NCBI GenBank assembly: GCA_014859685.1
Contig: JACUTU010000004.1
Location: forward strand, 1 to 64,000
DNA: 64,000 bases
Reading direction: 5' to 3'
Origin: Sulfurospirillum sp.
GTDB lineage: Bacteria > Campylobacterota > Campylobacteria > Campylobacterales > Sulfurospirillaceae
Shown here one piece after another: positions 8,239 through 16,595 of this stretch (the first letter of the stretch is position 1; each line of letters starts with the position of its first letter). The translations under genes were made by a program, and so were the position numbers. Under the pieces are notes generated by a model. That model did not search any database, was not told the DNA's origin, and saw only the letters and a program-made list of their open reading frames with translations.

Positions 8239-9333
8239 ATGAATACACAAGATCTTTTTTTCAAACTCCTCAGATACCACTCATTAACTCCAAAAGATGA
8301 TGGTGCTTTTGAATTTATCACTACCTATCTTGATGATTTTACTGCACAACGCATTGATATTGGCGGTGTAAAAAATCTCTTTTTATATAAAAAATTTGGC
8401 GAAGGTGATCGTTTATGTTTTGCTGGTCATATCGATGTTGTTCCGGCTGGAGAGGGTTGGTTGAGTGATCCTTTTGAGCCAATACTCAAAGACGGTTTTG
8501 TGTATGCAAGAGGAACGCAAGATATGAAAAGTGGTGTTTGTGCGATGTTGCAAGCGTGTAAAAATACCAAGAATTTTCACGGTACACTCTGCCTTATACT
8601 TACAAGCGACGAAGAGGGCGATGGAAAATGTGGTACCATTGAAGTATTACGATATCTTGAAACGCAAAATTTCTTACCCCATTTTGCCATTGTGGCTGAA
8701 CCTACGAGTGAAACTATTTTTGGTGATGCGATTAAGATCGGTCGCCGTGGTTCGATCAATGGCGTTTTGGAAGTTTTTGGATTGCAGGGACACGCTGCAT
8801 ATCCAGCCAAAGCAAAAAATCCAATCCATCTTTTTGCATCACGACTTGCTATGCTTGCTGGGTATGATTTTGATGATGGCGATGCAAATTTTGAGCCATC
8901 AAAACTCGTAATTACTGACTTGCGATCTGGCATGGAAGTTACCAATGTCACGCCAAATACACTCAAAATGATGTTCAATGTGCGAAATTCTACAAAAACA
9001 AGCAAGAAAGATATAGAGGCATATATACAAAAAGTCTGTGATGGTTTAGATTTTCGCCTGACGCTTTCACAAAGTGCATTGCCATTTGTAACATCGAGCA
9101 AAAATAAAATCGTCCGAAAATTGTGTCAATCTATAGAAAAAGTGCTTACATGTAAGCCAAAAAAATCTACAGCAGGTGGCACGAGTGATGCTCGATTTAT
9201 GGCAAGTTTTGGCGTACATGTAGTTGAGTTTGGTGTTCGAAATGACACGATTCACGCCCCAAATGAAAGATGTAGTTTGCAAGAAGTATATGATCTTGAA
9301 AAAGTATTTACAGATTTGATAAAAAATTTTTAA
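8239..9333 (+). CDS. dapE: Succinyl-diaminopimelate desuccinylase
   Basis: A di-zinc M20 peptidase-family amidohydrolase of 364 residues that releases LL-diaminopimelate for lysine and peptidoglycan synthesis. Metal ligands fall in the expected places: H64 in FAGHIDVVP, D95 in GTQDMKSG, E126 with the catalytic E125 in TSDEEGDG, E154 in VAEPTSE, and a C-terminal His in DTIHAPNE. The lid-domain segment IGRRGSING is present. AAGGAA precedes the ATG. Confidence 0.96.
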   Translation: MNTQDLFFKLLRYHSLTPKDDGAFEFITTYLDDFTAQRIDIGGVKNLFLYKKFGEGDRLCFAGHIDVVPAGEGWLSDPFEPILKDGFVYARGTQDMKSGVCAMLQACKNTKNFHGTLCLILTSDEEGDGKCGTIEVLRYLETQNFLPHFAIVAEPTSETIFGDAIKIGRRGSINGVLEVFGLQGHAAYPAKAKNPIHLFASRLAMLAGYDFDDGDANFEPSKLVITDLRSGMEVTNVTPNTLKMMFNVRNSTKTSKKDIEAYIQKVCDGLDFRLTLSQSALPFVTSSKNKIVRKLCQSIEKVLTCKPKKSTAGGTSDARFMASFGVHVVEFGVRNDTIHAPNERCSLQEVYDLEKVFTDLIKNF

Positions 9334-9345
9334 AAGGAAATGAAT

Positions 9346-9720
9346 ATGCGTTATATCAGTACCAACAAAGCCCCACAAGCCATTGGACCCTATTCACAAG
9401 CGATCGGTTTTGAAAACTTGATCTTTACTTCTGGAAGTATTGCACTGAGAGCTGATGGCTCACTCAATGATGGCGATGTGCAAACACAAGCCACGCAAGT
9501 ACTTACAAATCTAAATGAAGTGCTTGTCGCAGCTGGAAGCAGTTTGCAACAAGTGCTTAAAACGACAATTTTTTTAGCAGATATGGATGACTTTAAAAGT
9601 GTTAATGAAGTCTATGCTTCTTTTTTTGGATCACACAAACCAGCCCGCTCAACTGTAGCAGTAAAATCACTTCCCATGGGAGTCAAGCTTGAGATAGAAG
9701 CTATTGCTTACAAAGGTTAG
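9346..9720 (+). CDS. ridA: RidA-family enamine/imine deaminase
   Basis: A 124-residue RidA/YjgF protein: KAPQAIGPYSQA at the N-terminus and the active-site arginine in PARSTVAVKSLP with the EIEAIAY tail. It hydrolyses reactive enamine/imine intermediates such as 2-aminoacrylate. Of two in-frame ATGs, 9346 is 8 nt from AAAAGGAA, whereas 9340 is only about 2 nt from it, so 9346 is preferred. Its stop overlaps the end of the convergent small gene by 4 bp. Confidence 0.93.
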   Translation: MRYISTNKAPQAIGPYSQAIGFENLIFTSGSIALRADGSLNDGDVQTQATQVLTNLNEVLVAAGSSLQQVLKTTIFLADMDDFKSVNEVYASFFGSHKPARSTVAVKSLPMGVKLEIEAIAYKG

Positions 9721-10019
9721 TAAATTTTTGCACGGCACTCTCTTGTATGTTTGATGATATTTTTGATATTTGCAACTGAGTGTTTGTGTCCATCGAGTGC
9801 TTCTTCATAGCTTGTATAGCGTCTGTTAAATACGGGTTTTTCATACTGGACTTTACCGCTAGCTTTTTCAAAAATCATCGTTTCATACACAAAAACATTT
9901 TCATGCTGGTTGAGCCATGAATGTCTGACTTCCATTTTGATAGTAGAGATAAAAAATTTTTCCCCATCAACTGCAACAATATCTTTAAGTTCTAAATCCT
10001 GATCTATAGAGTGATTCAT
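9717..10019 (-). CDS. Conserved-looking small protein of unknown function
   Basis: A 100-residue soluble protein (starts MNHSIDQDLELKD) with no signal peptide, membrane segment or known motif. It has a predicted beta-rich N-terminal half (KDIVAVDGEKFFISTIKMEV) and a basic helical C-terminus (NIKNIIKHTRECRAKIY). It is convergent with ridA (4-bp overlap) and divergent from mqo across a 186-bp AT-rich region that must hold both promoters. Codon use resembles its neighbours, so it is probably a real gene. Confidence 0.6.
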   Translation of the reverse strand: MNHSIDQDLELKDIVAVDGEKFFISTIKMEVRHSWLNQHENVFVYETMIFEKASGKVQYEKPVFNRRYTSYEEALDGHKHSVANIKNIIKHTRECRAKIY

Positions 10020-10205
10020 CTTTTTCCCTTGTTTGATTTTTAAAATTTTATAACAAATTACATTTTTTTAACATAAGTTTAAAGTATAATTTTTTCATTT
10101 TAAATCGCTTAATACGGATTTAAAGTCTGAATTTAAATTTAATTTATAGTAAATTGACGATTAATTTAAGATATTATTGAATTTATAAAAATTGCAGGAG
10201 AGAAT

Positions 10206-11546
10206 ATGAAGCAAAATCACTATGAAGTTATTGTTATTGGCGGTGGAATTTCTGGAGCCGCTTTGTTCTATGAACTTGCAAAATACACAGATATTAAAAA
10301 AATTGCACTTTTAGAAAAATATGATGCGCTTTCAAAACTGAATTCAAAAGGCACAAGCAATTCTCAAACGATCCATTGTGGTGATATCGAAACAAACTAT
10401 ACTCTCCAAAAAGCTATAAATGTAAAGAGAACTGCTAAAATGGTGGAAAAATACTGTTTGCAGTATGGTTATGAAAATAAATTTATGTTTGCACATCAAA
10501 AAATGGCGATAGGCGTTGGCGAGAAAGAAGTAGCTTACATGTTAAAAAGATATGAAGATTTTAAAGAACTTTTTCCTTATCTTGAGATTTTTAGTAAAGA
10601 AAAGCTTAAAGAGATAGAACCAAAACTTATTTTTGATGCAGACGGTAAAGAACGAAGCGAAGATATCGTGGGTGTTGGCGTACAAAGTGGCGAGTGGAGT
10701 ACCGTGGATTACGGTGCGATGAGCGAAAGTCTTGTTGAAAATGCGATGAAAATTGAGGATAAACAAACTGATTTATTTTTAAATTCTCAAGTTACAAGTA
10801 TCCAAAAGCTAGGCAATATGCATGTAGTGCAAACAAAAGATCATACCTTTACCGCTGATTTTGTAGTGGTTAATGCTGGCGCGCATTCGCTTTATCTAGC
10901 CCATCGCATGGGGCATGGAACGGATTATGGTTGTTTACCTGTGGCTGGGAGTTTTTATCTGACCACCAAAAAAATTCTCAATGGTAAAGTTTATATGGTG
11001 CAGCATCCAAAGTTGCCATTTGCGGCTTTACATGGGGATCCAGATATCCTTGCAAACGGTTTTACCCGTTTTGGCCCAACCGCACTTGTGCTTCCTAAAC
11101 TTGAGCGATATACGAGTGGAACTTATGTAGATTTTATAAAAACGCTTCGATTTGATAAAAATATTGCCAAAATCTTTAAAGATCTTTTTACTGACAATGA
11201 TATTCGCAGTTACATCTTGCGAAACTTTCTTTTTGAAATTCCTTATTTCAATAAAAAATTCTTCTTAAAAGATGCTCGAAAAATTGTGCCATCCTTACAA
11301 GAGGAAGATATCGAATATGCAAAGGGTTTTGGAGGTGTAAGGCCACAAGTTTTGGATAAGAAAAATCAAAAATTGATGCTAGGAGAAGCAAGTATCAATC
11401 CAGGTACGGGTATCCTTTTCAATATGACACCAAGCCCTGGTGCTACAAGTTGTTTAGGAAATGGAGAACGAGATGCCAAAATTGTGTGCGATTTTTTAGG
11501 TAAGCAATTTTATCGTGAAACATTTGAAAAAGATCTTGTTGTTTGA
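10206..11546 (+). CDS. mqo: Malate:quinone oxidoreductase
   Basis: A peripheral membrane FAD enzyme that oxidises malate to oxaloacetate and passes electrons to the quinone pool. The FAD loop GGGISG is at residues 12-17. The segments SNSQTIHCGDIETNYT, FGGVRPQVLDKK and the C-terminal NMTPSPGATSC closely match the Helicobacter-type Mqo. Length is 446 residues. AGGAG precedes the ATG, and it is followed by a methyltransferase gene in a TGATG overlap. Confidence 0.93.
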   Translation: MKQNHYEVIVIGGGISGAALFYELAKYTDIKKIALLEKYDALSKLNSKGTSNSQTIHCGDIETNYTLQKAINVKRTAKMVEKYCLQYGYENKFMFAHQKMAIGVGEKEVAYMLKRYEDFKELFPYLEIFSKEKLKEIEPKLIFDADGKERSEDIVGVGVQSGEWSTVDYGAMSESLVENAMKIEDKQTDLFLNSQVTSIQKLGNMHVVQTKDHTFTADFVVVNAGAHSLYLAHRMGHGTDYGCLPVAGSFYLTTKKILNGKVYMVQHPKLPFAALHGDPDILANGFTRFGPTALVLPKLERYTSGTYVDFIKTLRFDKNIAKIFKDLFTDNDIRSYILRNFLFEIPYFNKKFFLKDARKIVPSLQEEDIEYAKGFGGVRPQVLDKKNQKLMLGEASINPGTGILFNMTPSPGATSCLGNGERDAKIVCDFLGKQFYRETFEKDLVV

Positions 11547-12244
11547 TGCAAGCGCTTGATCTGTATGCAAAAATTGAGCCATACATCGGATTTTATGAAG
11601 CGTATGAAGTGTTGTATCAAAAGTATCTGCAACTCATTAAACCTTTACATGTAAGCTCTGTTTTAGATGTAGGATGTGGCAATGGAAAATTCCTTGTACA
11701 TTTGCAAAAAGCTGGATATAAAGCTTTAGGTATCGAACAAAGTGAAGCCATGGTTGCATACGCTAAAAAACTGGGTGTGGATGCAATGGTTTGTGATATC
11801 AGCACACTACAAGATGCGAGTTTTGATTGTGTGGTTGCCATCGGTGATGTGCTCAATTACATGAACACACAGGATTTATTGGCGTTTTTTTCACATGTAA
11901 GCAGAGTTTTAAAACCCCAGGGGTACTTACTTGCTGACATCAATACACATCAAGGTTTTTTAGTTGCCGAGGGTGCTATGAGTAGTGAAGATGCAAATGG
12001 TTTTTTGAGTATTGAAGCTTTATACGAACACAATATCCTCACCACAAAGATTAATTTTTTTGAGAAAAAAGATACTCTTTATGAGCGATATGAGGGTGAG
12101 ATAAGGCAGTTCTACCACCCAAAATCCACTTTTAAAAATCTTACATCATTAAAACTTCAAAAGACTCTAAAACATATTATGTTTAGTGATGTAACAGAAA
12201 AAGAAATTATAATTTTTACAAATAATTCATTAAGCTCTATTTAA
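11546..12244 (+). CDS. Class I SAM-dependent methyltransferase
   Basis: A 232-residue protein with SAM motif I SVLDVGCGNGKFL (about residues 39-51), the acidic motif II around GIEQSEAMVAYA, motif DCVVAIGDVLNYM and a post-motif LKPQGYLLADINTH, as in Methyltransf_11/25 domains. The substrate is unknown. The ATG overlaps the mqo TGA by one base, suggesting coupling with mqo, although no functional link is evident. Confidence 0.85.
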   Translation: MQALDLYAKIEPYIGFYEAYEVLYQKYLQLIKPLHVSSVLDVGCGNGKFLVHLQKAGYKALGIEQSEAMVAYAKKLGVDAMVCDISTLQDASFDCVVAIGDVLNYMNTQDLLAFFSHVSRVLKPQGYLLADINTHQGFLVAEGAMSSEDANGFLSIEALYEHNILTTKINFFEKKDTLYERYEGEIRQFYHPKSTFKNLTSLKLQKTLKHIMFSDVTEKEIIIFTNNSLSSI

Positions 12245-12290
12245 GTAATAAAAAAGTAACATATTAATATATTTTTTAAAAGGAGTTTCG

Positions 12291-12740
12291 ATGTTAAGAA
12301 AAGGTCTTGTAGGTTTAGCAGCTGTTGCTATGCTTAGTAGTGTTGCTTTTGCAAAAGATGCTAAAAGCGGAGTTGAGAGAGATGGAAAAACAACATTTGC
12401 ACAATCATGTGCTGTGTGCCATAGTGTAAGAAATATTCCAGAAGTGCTTGTTATAGGCAATAAAAAAGATTGGGCTGAGTTGCTAGAAGAAGGACAACAA
12501 TTCCCTAGCGCTCATGGCTGGGTTGGTACAAGAAAAATGCCAAGACATGGTGGCGATCCAAAGATTACTTTAAATGAGTTTATCAGTGCTGTTGCTTTTA
12601 TGGCAAATGCATCAGGTGCGGATCCAAAATGGAAAGAAGCACCAGAACTTGATCCAGAAATGTACGCAAAAATCTTGGAACAAATCCAACTTAGATATCA
12701 AAGAAATGATCTCTATGACAAAATAGGTAAAAAATACTAA
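12291..12740 (+). CDS. Periplasmic mono-heme c-type cytochrome
   Basis: A signal peptide of about 21 residues (cleavage after VAFA) is followed by a single heme site CAVCH at residues 40-44. A likely axial methionine is M83 in TRKMPRHGG. The remainder (149 residues total) resembles class I / c5-like soluble cytochromes that shuttle electrons in the periplasm. A strong AAAAGGAG lies upstream, and a good hairpin terminator follows at 12751-12773, so it looks monocistronic. Confidence 0.88.
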   Translation: MLRKGLVGLAAVAMLSSVAFAKDAKSGVERDGKTTFAQSCAVCHSVRNIPEVLVIGNKKDWAELLEEGQQFPSAHGWVGTRKMPRHGGDPKITLNEFISAVAFMANASGADPKWKEAPELDPEMYAKILEQIQLRYQRNDLYDKIGKKY

Positions 12741-12750
12741 CATATCTTTT

Positions 12751-12773
12751 TAGCTCAAGTGCTGCTTGAGCTA
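12751..12773 (+). terminator. Hairpin terminator after the cytochrome c gene
   Basis: Perfect 9-bp stem TAGCTCAAG / CTTGAGCTA with a 5-nt loop, 10 bp after the cytochrome stop. It is flanked by ATCTTTT upstream and AAAAATCTTT downstream. Confidence 0.75.
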
Positions 12774-12800
12774 AAAATCTTTCTCATCACAAGGTATCAT

Positions 12801-13355
12801 TTGAAAATAAATATAAAAGAAATCAACGAATATCCATTTTTTATACGACCATTTTTTTGGTTACAAAAGCGAAAATATGGGCAAGTGCTTATTCCTGGTT
12901 TGCTTTGGGCAAGAGTCCCGAAACTTTTTGCCGCAGTTGCGATACTTTACGGAGTTCTTGATCGCAAAAGTTCACCACTTACTCCAGAGCTTAGATCACT
13001 TGTAACAGTTCGGGTTTCACAGATAAATTGGTGCAAATTTTGTGTTGATATAAATTCAGCAACCCTTATCAAACGAGCAGGTTCCACGCAAAAAGTTGAA
13101 AACTTGCACAACTATCAAGAGAGTGAACTCTATAGTTCAAAAGAAAAAGTAGTGCTAGCTTACACTGATGCCATTACTTATTCGCACTTACATGTAAGCG
13201 ATGAATTGCGAGATGAACTTGCACAGTATTTTGATGAAGATGGCATTGTTGAGCTAACAGGATTGATAGCTTTTCAAAATCTCTCGAGCAAATTCAATGC
13301 AGCACTCGATGTAGCCCCGCAAGGTTTTTGCAATATCCCGCAAAAGTTGGGTTAA
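12801..13355 (+). CDS. AhpD-like / carboxymuconolactone-decarboxylase-family protein
   Basis: A 184-residue alkylhydroperoxidase-type protein. The redox pair CKFC (C78, C81 from the chosen start) is preceded by LRSLVTVRVSQINW, the usual helix context of this fold. A longer frame opens at GTG 12759, but that start lies inside the terminator hairpin; TTG 12801 has AAGG 6 nt upstream and is preferred. Such proteins act as peroxidases or reductants of peroxiredoxins; the partner is not in this window. Confidence 0.8.
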   Translation: MKINIKEINEYPFFIRPFFWLQKRKYGQVLIPGLLWARVPKLFAAVAILYGVLDRKSSPLTPELRSLVTVRVSQINWCKFCVDINSATLIKRAGSTQKVENLHNYQESELYSSKEKVVLAYTDAITYSHLHVSDELRDELAQYFDEDGIVELTGLIAFQNLSSKFNAALDVAPQGFCNIPQKLG

Positions 13356-13360
13356 AATTG

Positions 13361-13903
13361 CTATTTTATAAGCTGAGAAATACCTTTAAAAATAGGATTT
13401 TTAGCACTCACACAGAGTTCAAAAAGTAAAGATTCAAGTGTAGTAGGTACAGCTCCAGCTTGAATCATTCGTTTTAGTGCAAAATCTGTGTCACTTGGTT
13501 TTCGTGAATCCACACAATCACACACTACAACGGGAATAAATCCAGCCTCAAGCAAGTCAAGTACGCTTTGCATAACACACACATGTGCTTCTATGCCAAA
13601 GACGATGACAAATTTTTTATCCATCGCACATATCGCATCCATCGTACTTTGTGTTTGGCAGCAGCTGAAGGTAAATTTTTCATAAGCCTCACTACTTCCT
13701 ACAAGCTCTTGCAAACTCCCTTGTGTTTTGCCGATACCCTTTGGATATTGCTCATTCAAGATAAAAGGTAACTCTAAAAGTTGTAAACCTTTGATGAGTT
13801 TGGCGCAATTTTCCAAAAGTCTTTTCGGATTTGACATATGAGGGACAAGTTTTTCTTGAATATCAACCATCAGCACTTGAGTTTGTTCTTTGATTACACG
13901 CAT
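13361..13903 (-). CDS. Isochorismatase-family (nicotinamidase-like) hydrolase
   Basis: A 180-residue cysteine hydrolase with a complete triad: D14 in LMVDIQEKL, K76 in AYEKFTFS and C109 in EAHVCVMQS. Metal-binding residues typical of nicotinamidase are not evident, so it belongs with the YcaC/isochorismatase-related group of unknown substrate. It is convergent with the AhpD-like gene (5-bp gap) and follows the CheX-like gene on the same strand with 9 bp between them. Confidence 0.85.
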   Translation of the reverse strand: MRVIKEQTQVLMVDIQEKLVPHMSNPKRLLENCAKLIKGLQLLELPFILNEQYPKGIGKTQGSLQELVGSSEAYEKFTFSCCQTQSTMDAICAMDKKFVIVFGIEAHVCVMQSVLDLLEAGFIPVVVCDCVDSRKPSDTDFALKRMIQAGAVPTTLESLLFELCVSAKNPIFKGISQLIK

Positions 13904-13912
13904 ATTGACTCC

Positions 13913-14950
13913 TTATTTTGTTATAAATATATAAAATGCTTTCTCACCGAGTTGCATATCGATCCAAATACCCCGTAAATCCCCTATAGCAGCGTGTGCT
14001 AATGCGAGATTGTTGTAAGTTTTTGGCAGATCAAAAAGTATCTTTATATTTTTTTTAGAAAAAAGTGTTTTGGTGCCACCTGTGATAATGTTGCAAATCT
14101 CCGCTATGCCATCAGCAAGGGCTTCTTTGTTGTTGTCATCGAGTTTTTGTTCGAGCATAATTTCGAGAGTTTGCACAGCTAGTTGTTTTGGAAAAAGGAG
14201 TACAAAAACACCCTCAAGATCACCTCTAAATTTCATAACTGCACTGATAATCTCCTCTTTTTTATCTTTTTGAAAAGTTATGATGCTATGTGTGATTTTT
14301 TTTGCGTGAAAATTTGTGAGCATTTCAAGATTCTCCACCGCCGTATCGATAAAAATAGGTAAATTTGTTACAAGTATTTTGGAAAGACCAAGAGCGTGTT
14401 TGGTTTGGTTTGTATGCAAAATTTTATTGAGTTTTGTTTCATAAATCCCAAAATCGATACCTTTTTCTTGCAATTTTGTCTCAAACTCTTGTTTTGTTGT
14501 AACATAAATGATGCGATGCTGTTGCCATGATAACACAGAAGCAATTTTATCAATCTCATTTTCATCATCATCTTGCAACAAGACTACAAAGAGTGACTTG
14601 TGAAAAGATTGGGGATGAAAAAGCATACGAGCGATTTGCTGATTCTTAAAAAGCTTAATGCTACTCTCTTTAGTAAGGTCGCACAACATTACAAAATTTT
14701 CGCTCACAAAATCCCCAATAGCAATTGATGCATTAAGGTTTTTTGAAAATTTATCAAGTTCAAACACTAAATACTGTGCGATTTTTGCATGAAGCAATAC
14801 ATTTTTCAAGCTTATAAAGATGCCTTTTAGAACCCTTTGGCTGAGTATGTTTTGTACATCAAATATTTCTTGCATAAAAAGCTTAATATTTTTGCTGTTA
14901 AGCGGCTCATCTGGTATAAAAAAAACAATCTCTTCTTTAATAATTTTCAT
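13913..14950 (-). CDS. CheX/CheC-like protein with a novel N-terminal region
   Basis: A 345-residue protein. The C-terminal ~150 residues resemble a CheX/CheC phosphatase domain: GDLEGVFVLLFPKQLA, then GIAEICNIITGGTK with the E-x-x-N pair typical of the active helix. The central segment (SLFVVLLQDDDENEID onward, about 118-175) looks like a degenerate receiver or alpha/beta domain, and the first ~110 residues are unrecognised. It may dephosphorylate a CheY-type regulator or be a decayed sensor version. It is divergent from pyk. Confidence 0.6.
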   Translation of the reverse strand: MKIIKEEIVFFIPDEPLNSKNIKLFMQEIFDVQNILSQRVLKGIFISLKNVLLHAKIAQYLVFELDKFSKNLNASIAIGDFVSENFVMLCDLTKESSIKLFKNQQIARMLFHPQSFHKSLFVVLLQDDDENEIDKIASVLSWQQHRIIYVTTKQEFETKLQEKGIDFGIYETKLNKILHTNQTKHALGLSKILVTNLPIFIDTAVENLEMLTNFHAKKITHSIITFQKDKKEEIISAVMKFRGDLEGVFVLLFPKQLAVQTLEIMLEQKLDDNNKEALADGIAEICNIITGGTKTLFSKKNIKILFDLPKTYNNLALAHAAIGDLRGIWIDMQLGEKAFYIFITK

Positions 14951-14970
14951 AAATGACTTTTGATTAAATT

Positions 14971-15001
14971 TTAAGCATATATTATAGTTTAAAATGCTTA
15001 A
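14971..15001 (+). promoter_or_regulatory. 8-bp inverted repeat in the cheX-like/pyk divergent region
   Basis: TTAAGCAT (14971-14978) and ATGCTTAA (14994-15001) flank a 15-nt AT-rich spacer midway between two divergent genes. It could be an operator; the chance level is moderate because of AT content. Confidence 0.35.
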
Positions 15002-15023
15002 TAAACTGCTAAAATACTGATTA

Positions 15024-15039
15024 CATAAGTTCGCTTATG
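15024..15039 (+). promoter_or_regulatory. UUCG-loop hairpin next to the probable pyk -10
   Basis: CATAAG-TTCG-CTTATG is a perfect 6-bp stem with a UUCG tetraloop, directly followed by a -10-like TATACT (15041-15046), about 50 nt before the pyk ATG. It is either a promoter-spacer palindrome or, if transcription starts upstream, a stable leader hairpin. Confidence 0.45.
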
Positions 15040-15090
15040 ATATACTTTCGTAATAAAAAAAAGATATTATTTTACGAAAAAGGAGTCATT

Positions 15091-16536
15091 ATGAATAAAA
15101 AAACAAAAATTTTAGCAACAGTTGGGCCATCGAGCGATAAACTAGAAGTTTTGGAAGGGCTTATTAACGCTGGTGTTAATGTATTTAGACTCAATTTTTC
15201 TCACGGTACGCATGAGTATCATTTTGAAACTATCGAAAAAATCAGACAAGCTTCTATAAATGTTGGCAAAAAAATAGGAATTTTGCAAGATATCTGTGGT
15301 CCAAAAGTAAGAGTTGGTACGCTTGAAGAAGATTTTTACCTCAAAACCGGTGATAAATTGATTTTTGAAAAACGCATTATTGAGGGTAAAAAAATAGATG
15401 AACATACTTATAGGCTCTGTATCAACCAACCACAAATTCTCGATATGCTCAAAATTGATGAGTATATCTATCTTTATGATGGAAATATCAAAGCAAAAGT
15501 AATTGCCATAGGCGATGAGATCGTAACAAATATAGAAAATGACGGAAAACTCTCTTCAAACAAAGGTGTTAATTTTCCAAATACGATCATCAATATAGAA
15601 GTTATTACGCCAAAAGATGAAAAAGATTTGCTTTGGGGCGTGCAAAATGGCGTTGATTTTGTTGCAATCTCTTTTGTGCAAAATGCAAATGACATACTAA
15701 AAGCTAGAAAGATACTCAATGCACACAAATCACGAGCGCAAGTTTTTGCAAAGATAGAAAAATTTGATGCAGTTGAGAACATAGATGAGATTTTAGAAGT
15801 GAGTGATGGGGTGATGGTAGCTCGTGGTGATTTGGGTATAGAAGTGCCTTACTATAAAGTTCCAAGTATTCAAAAAAAGATTATTAGAAAAGCAAACGCC
15901 CAGTCCAAGCCAGTTATTACAGCGACTCAAATGCTTCTTTCTATGGCTGAAAATGAGATGGCAACGCGTGCTGAGATCAGTGATGTGGCAAATGCTGTAC
16001 TTGATGGAACGGATGCTGTGATGCTCTCAGAAGAGAGTGCGATCGGAAAAAATCCTGTACATGTAGTCGAAGTTATGGCAAATACGATCAAAGAAACCGA
16101 ACAAGTATACCCATACAATAAATTTAACCGCTATGCGTTTTTGGATGAAACAGATATTATGTCCGAATCAACAGCAAAACTAGCACAGCGATTGGATGTC
16201 GATGCGGTTATTTCAATCACAAGTTCTGGTATGAGTGCTAGAAAACTTGCAAGGTATCGTATCAAAAATGATATCTATGCGATCACGCACGATGAGAGAG
16301 TGGCGCGTTCGCTTACTATCGCTTGGGGCGTGAAGCCTATTATGAATATTGAAGCGGGAACACTCAATATCATGCTCGCAAGAACAATGCAAAAAGGTTT
16401 AAACCGCGGATTTATTGATAAAAATAAAACTTACATTGTCACAGCTGGTCATCCAACGGGTGTAGAGGGAAGTACAAACTTCATCAGGCTTTTACGCAAG
16501 GAACAGATTGAGTATTATCTTGAAATGCTTTCGTAA
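15091..16536 (+). CDS. pyk: Pyruvate kinase
   Basis: Converts PEP and ADP to pyruvate and ATP. It contains KILATVGPSSD and NVFRLNFSHG at the N-terminus, the catalytic-loop VFAKIEKFDAVENID, MVARGDLGIEVP, TQMLLSM, and the ADAVML-like TDAVMLSEESAIG. The allosteric C-domain ends with IVTAGHPTGVEGSTNFI. The start is ATG 15091 with AAGGAG 6-11 nt upstream; an extension to 15037 is unsupported. Length 481 residues is normal. Two inverted repeats lie in its upstream region. Confidence 0.97.
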   Translation: MNKKTKILATVGPSSDKLEVLEGLINAGVNVFRLNFSHGTHEYHFETIEKIRQASINVGKKIGILQDICGPKVRVGTLEEDFYLKTGDKLIFEKRIIEGKKIDEHTYRLCINQPQILDMLKIDEYIYLYDGNIKAKVIAIGDEIVTNIENDGKLSSNKGVNFPNTIINIEVITPKDEKDLLWGVQNGVDFVAISFVQNANDILKARKILNAHKSRAQVFAKIEKFDAVENIDEILEVSDGVMVARGDLGIEVPYYKVPSIQKKIIRKANAQSKPVITATQMLLSMAENEMATRAEISDVANAVLDGTDAVMLSEESAIGKNPVHVVEVMANTIKETEQVYPYNKFNRYAFLDETDIMSESTAKLAQRLDVDAVISITSSGMSARKLARYRIKNDIYAITHDERVARSLTIAWGVKPIMNIEAGTLNIMLARTMQKGLNRGFIDKNKTYIVTAGHPTGVEGSTNFIRLLRKEQIEYYLEMLS

Positions 16537-16551
16537 ATAAGCGATATTTAC
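16533..16551 (+). terminator. Short hairpin over the pyk stop codon
   Basis: GTAAATA-AGCGA-TATTTAC is a perfect 7-bp stem that includes the TAA stop and is followed by TTTAGG. It is a weak, AT-rich terminator candidate before msrP. Confidence 0.4.
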
Positions 16552-16595
16552 TTTAGGCTTATACAATCTTCTTTATGCAAATTAAGGAGATTGTT

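Noticed and set aside
8577-9101. 174-residue antisense ORF within dapE
   Set aside because: It is a shadow of a well-conserved gene with no ribosome-binding site or recognisable domain; the same applies to the other antisense ORFs, such as 20112-20786 and 21902-22375.
12759-12800. GTG start for the AhpD-like gene at 12759
   Set aside because: It lies inside the terminator hairpin of the cytochrome gene; TTG 12801 has a suitable Shine-Dalgarno.
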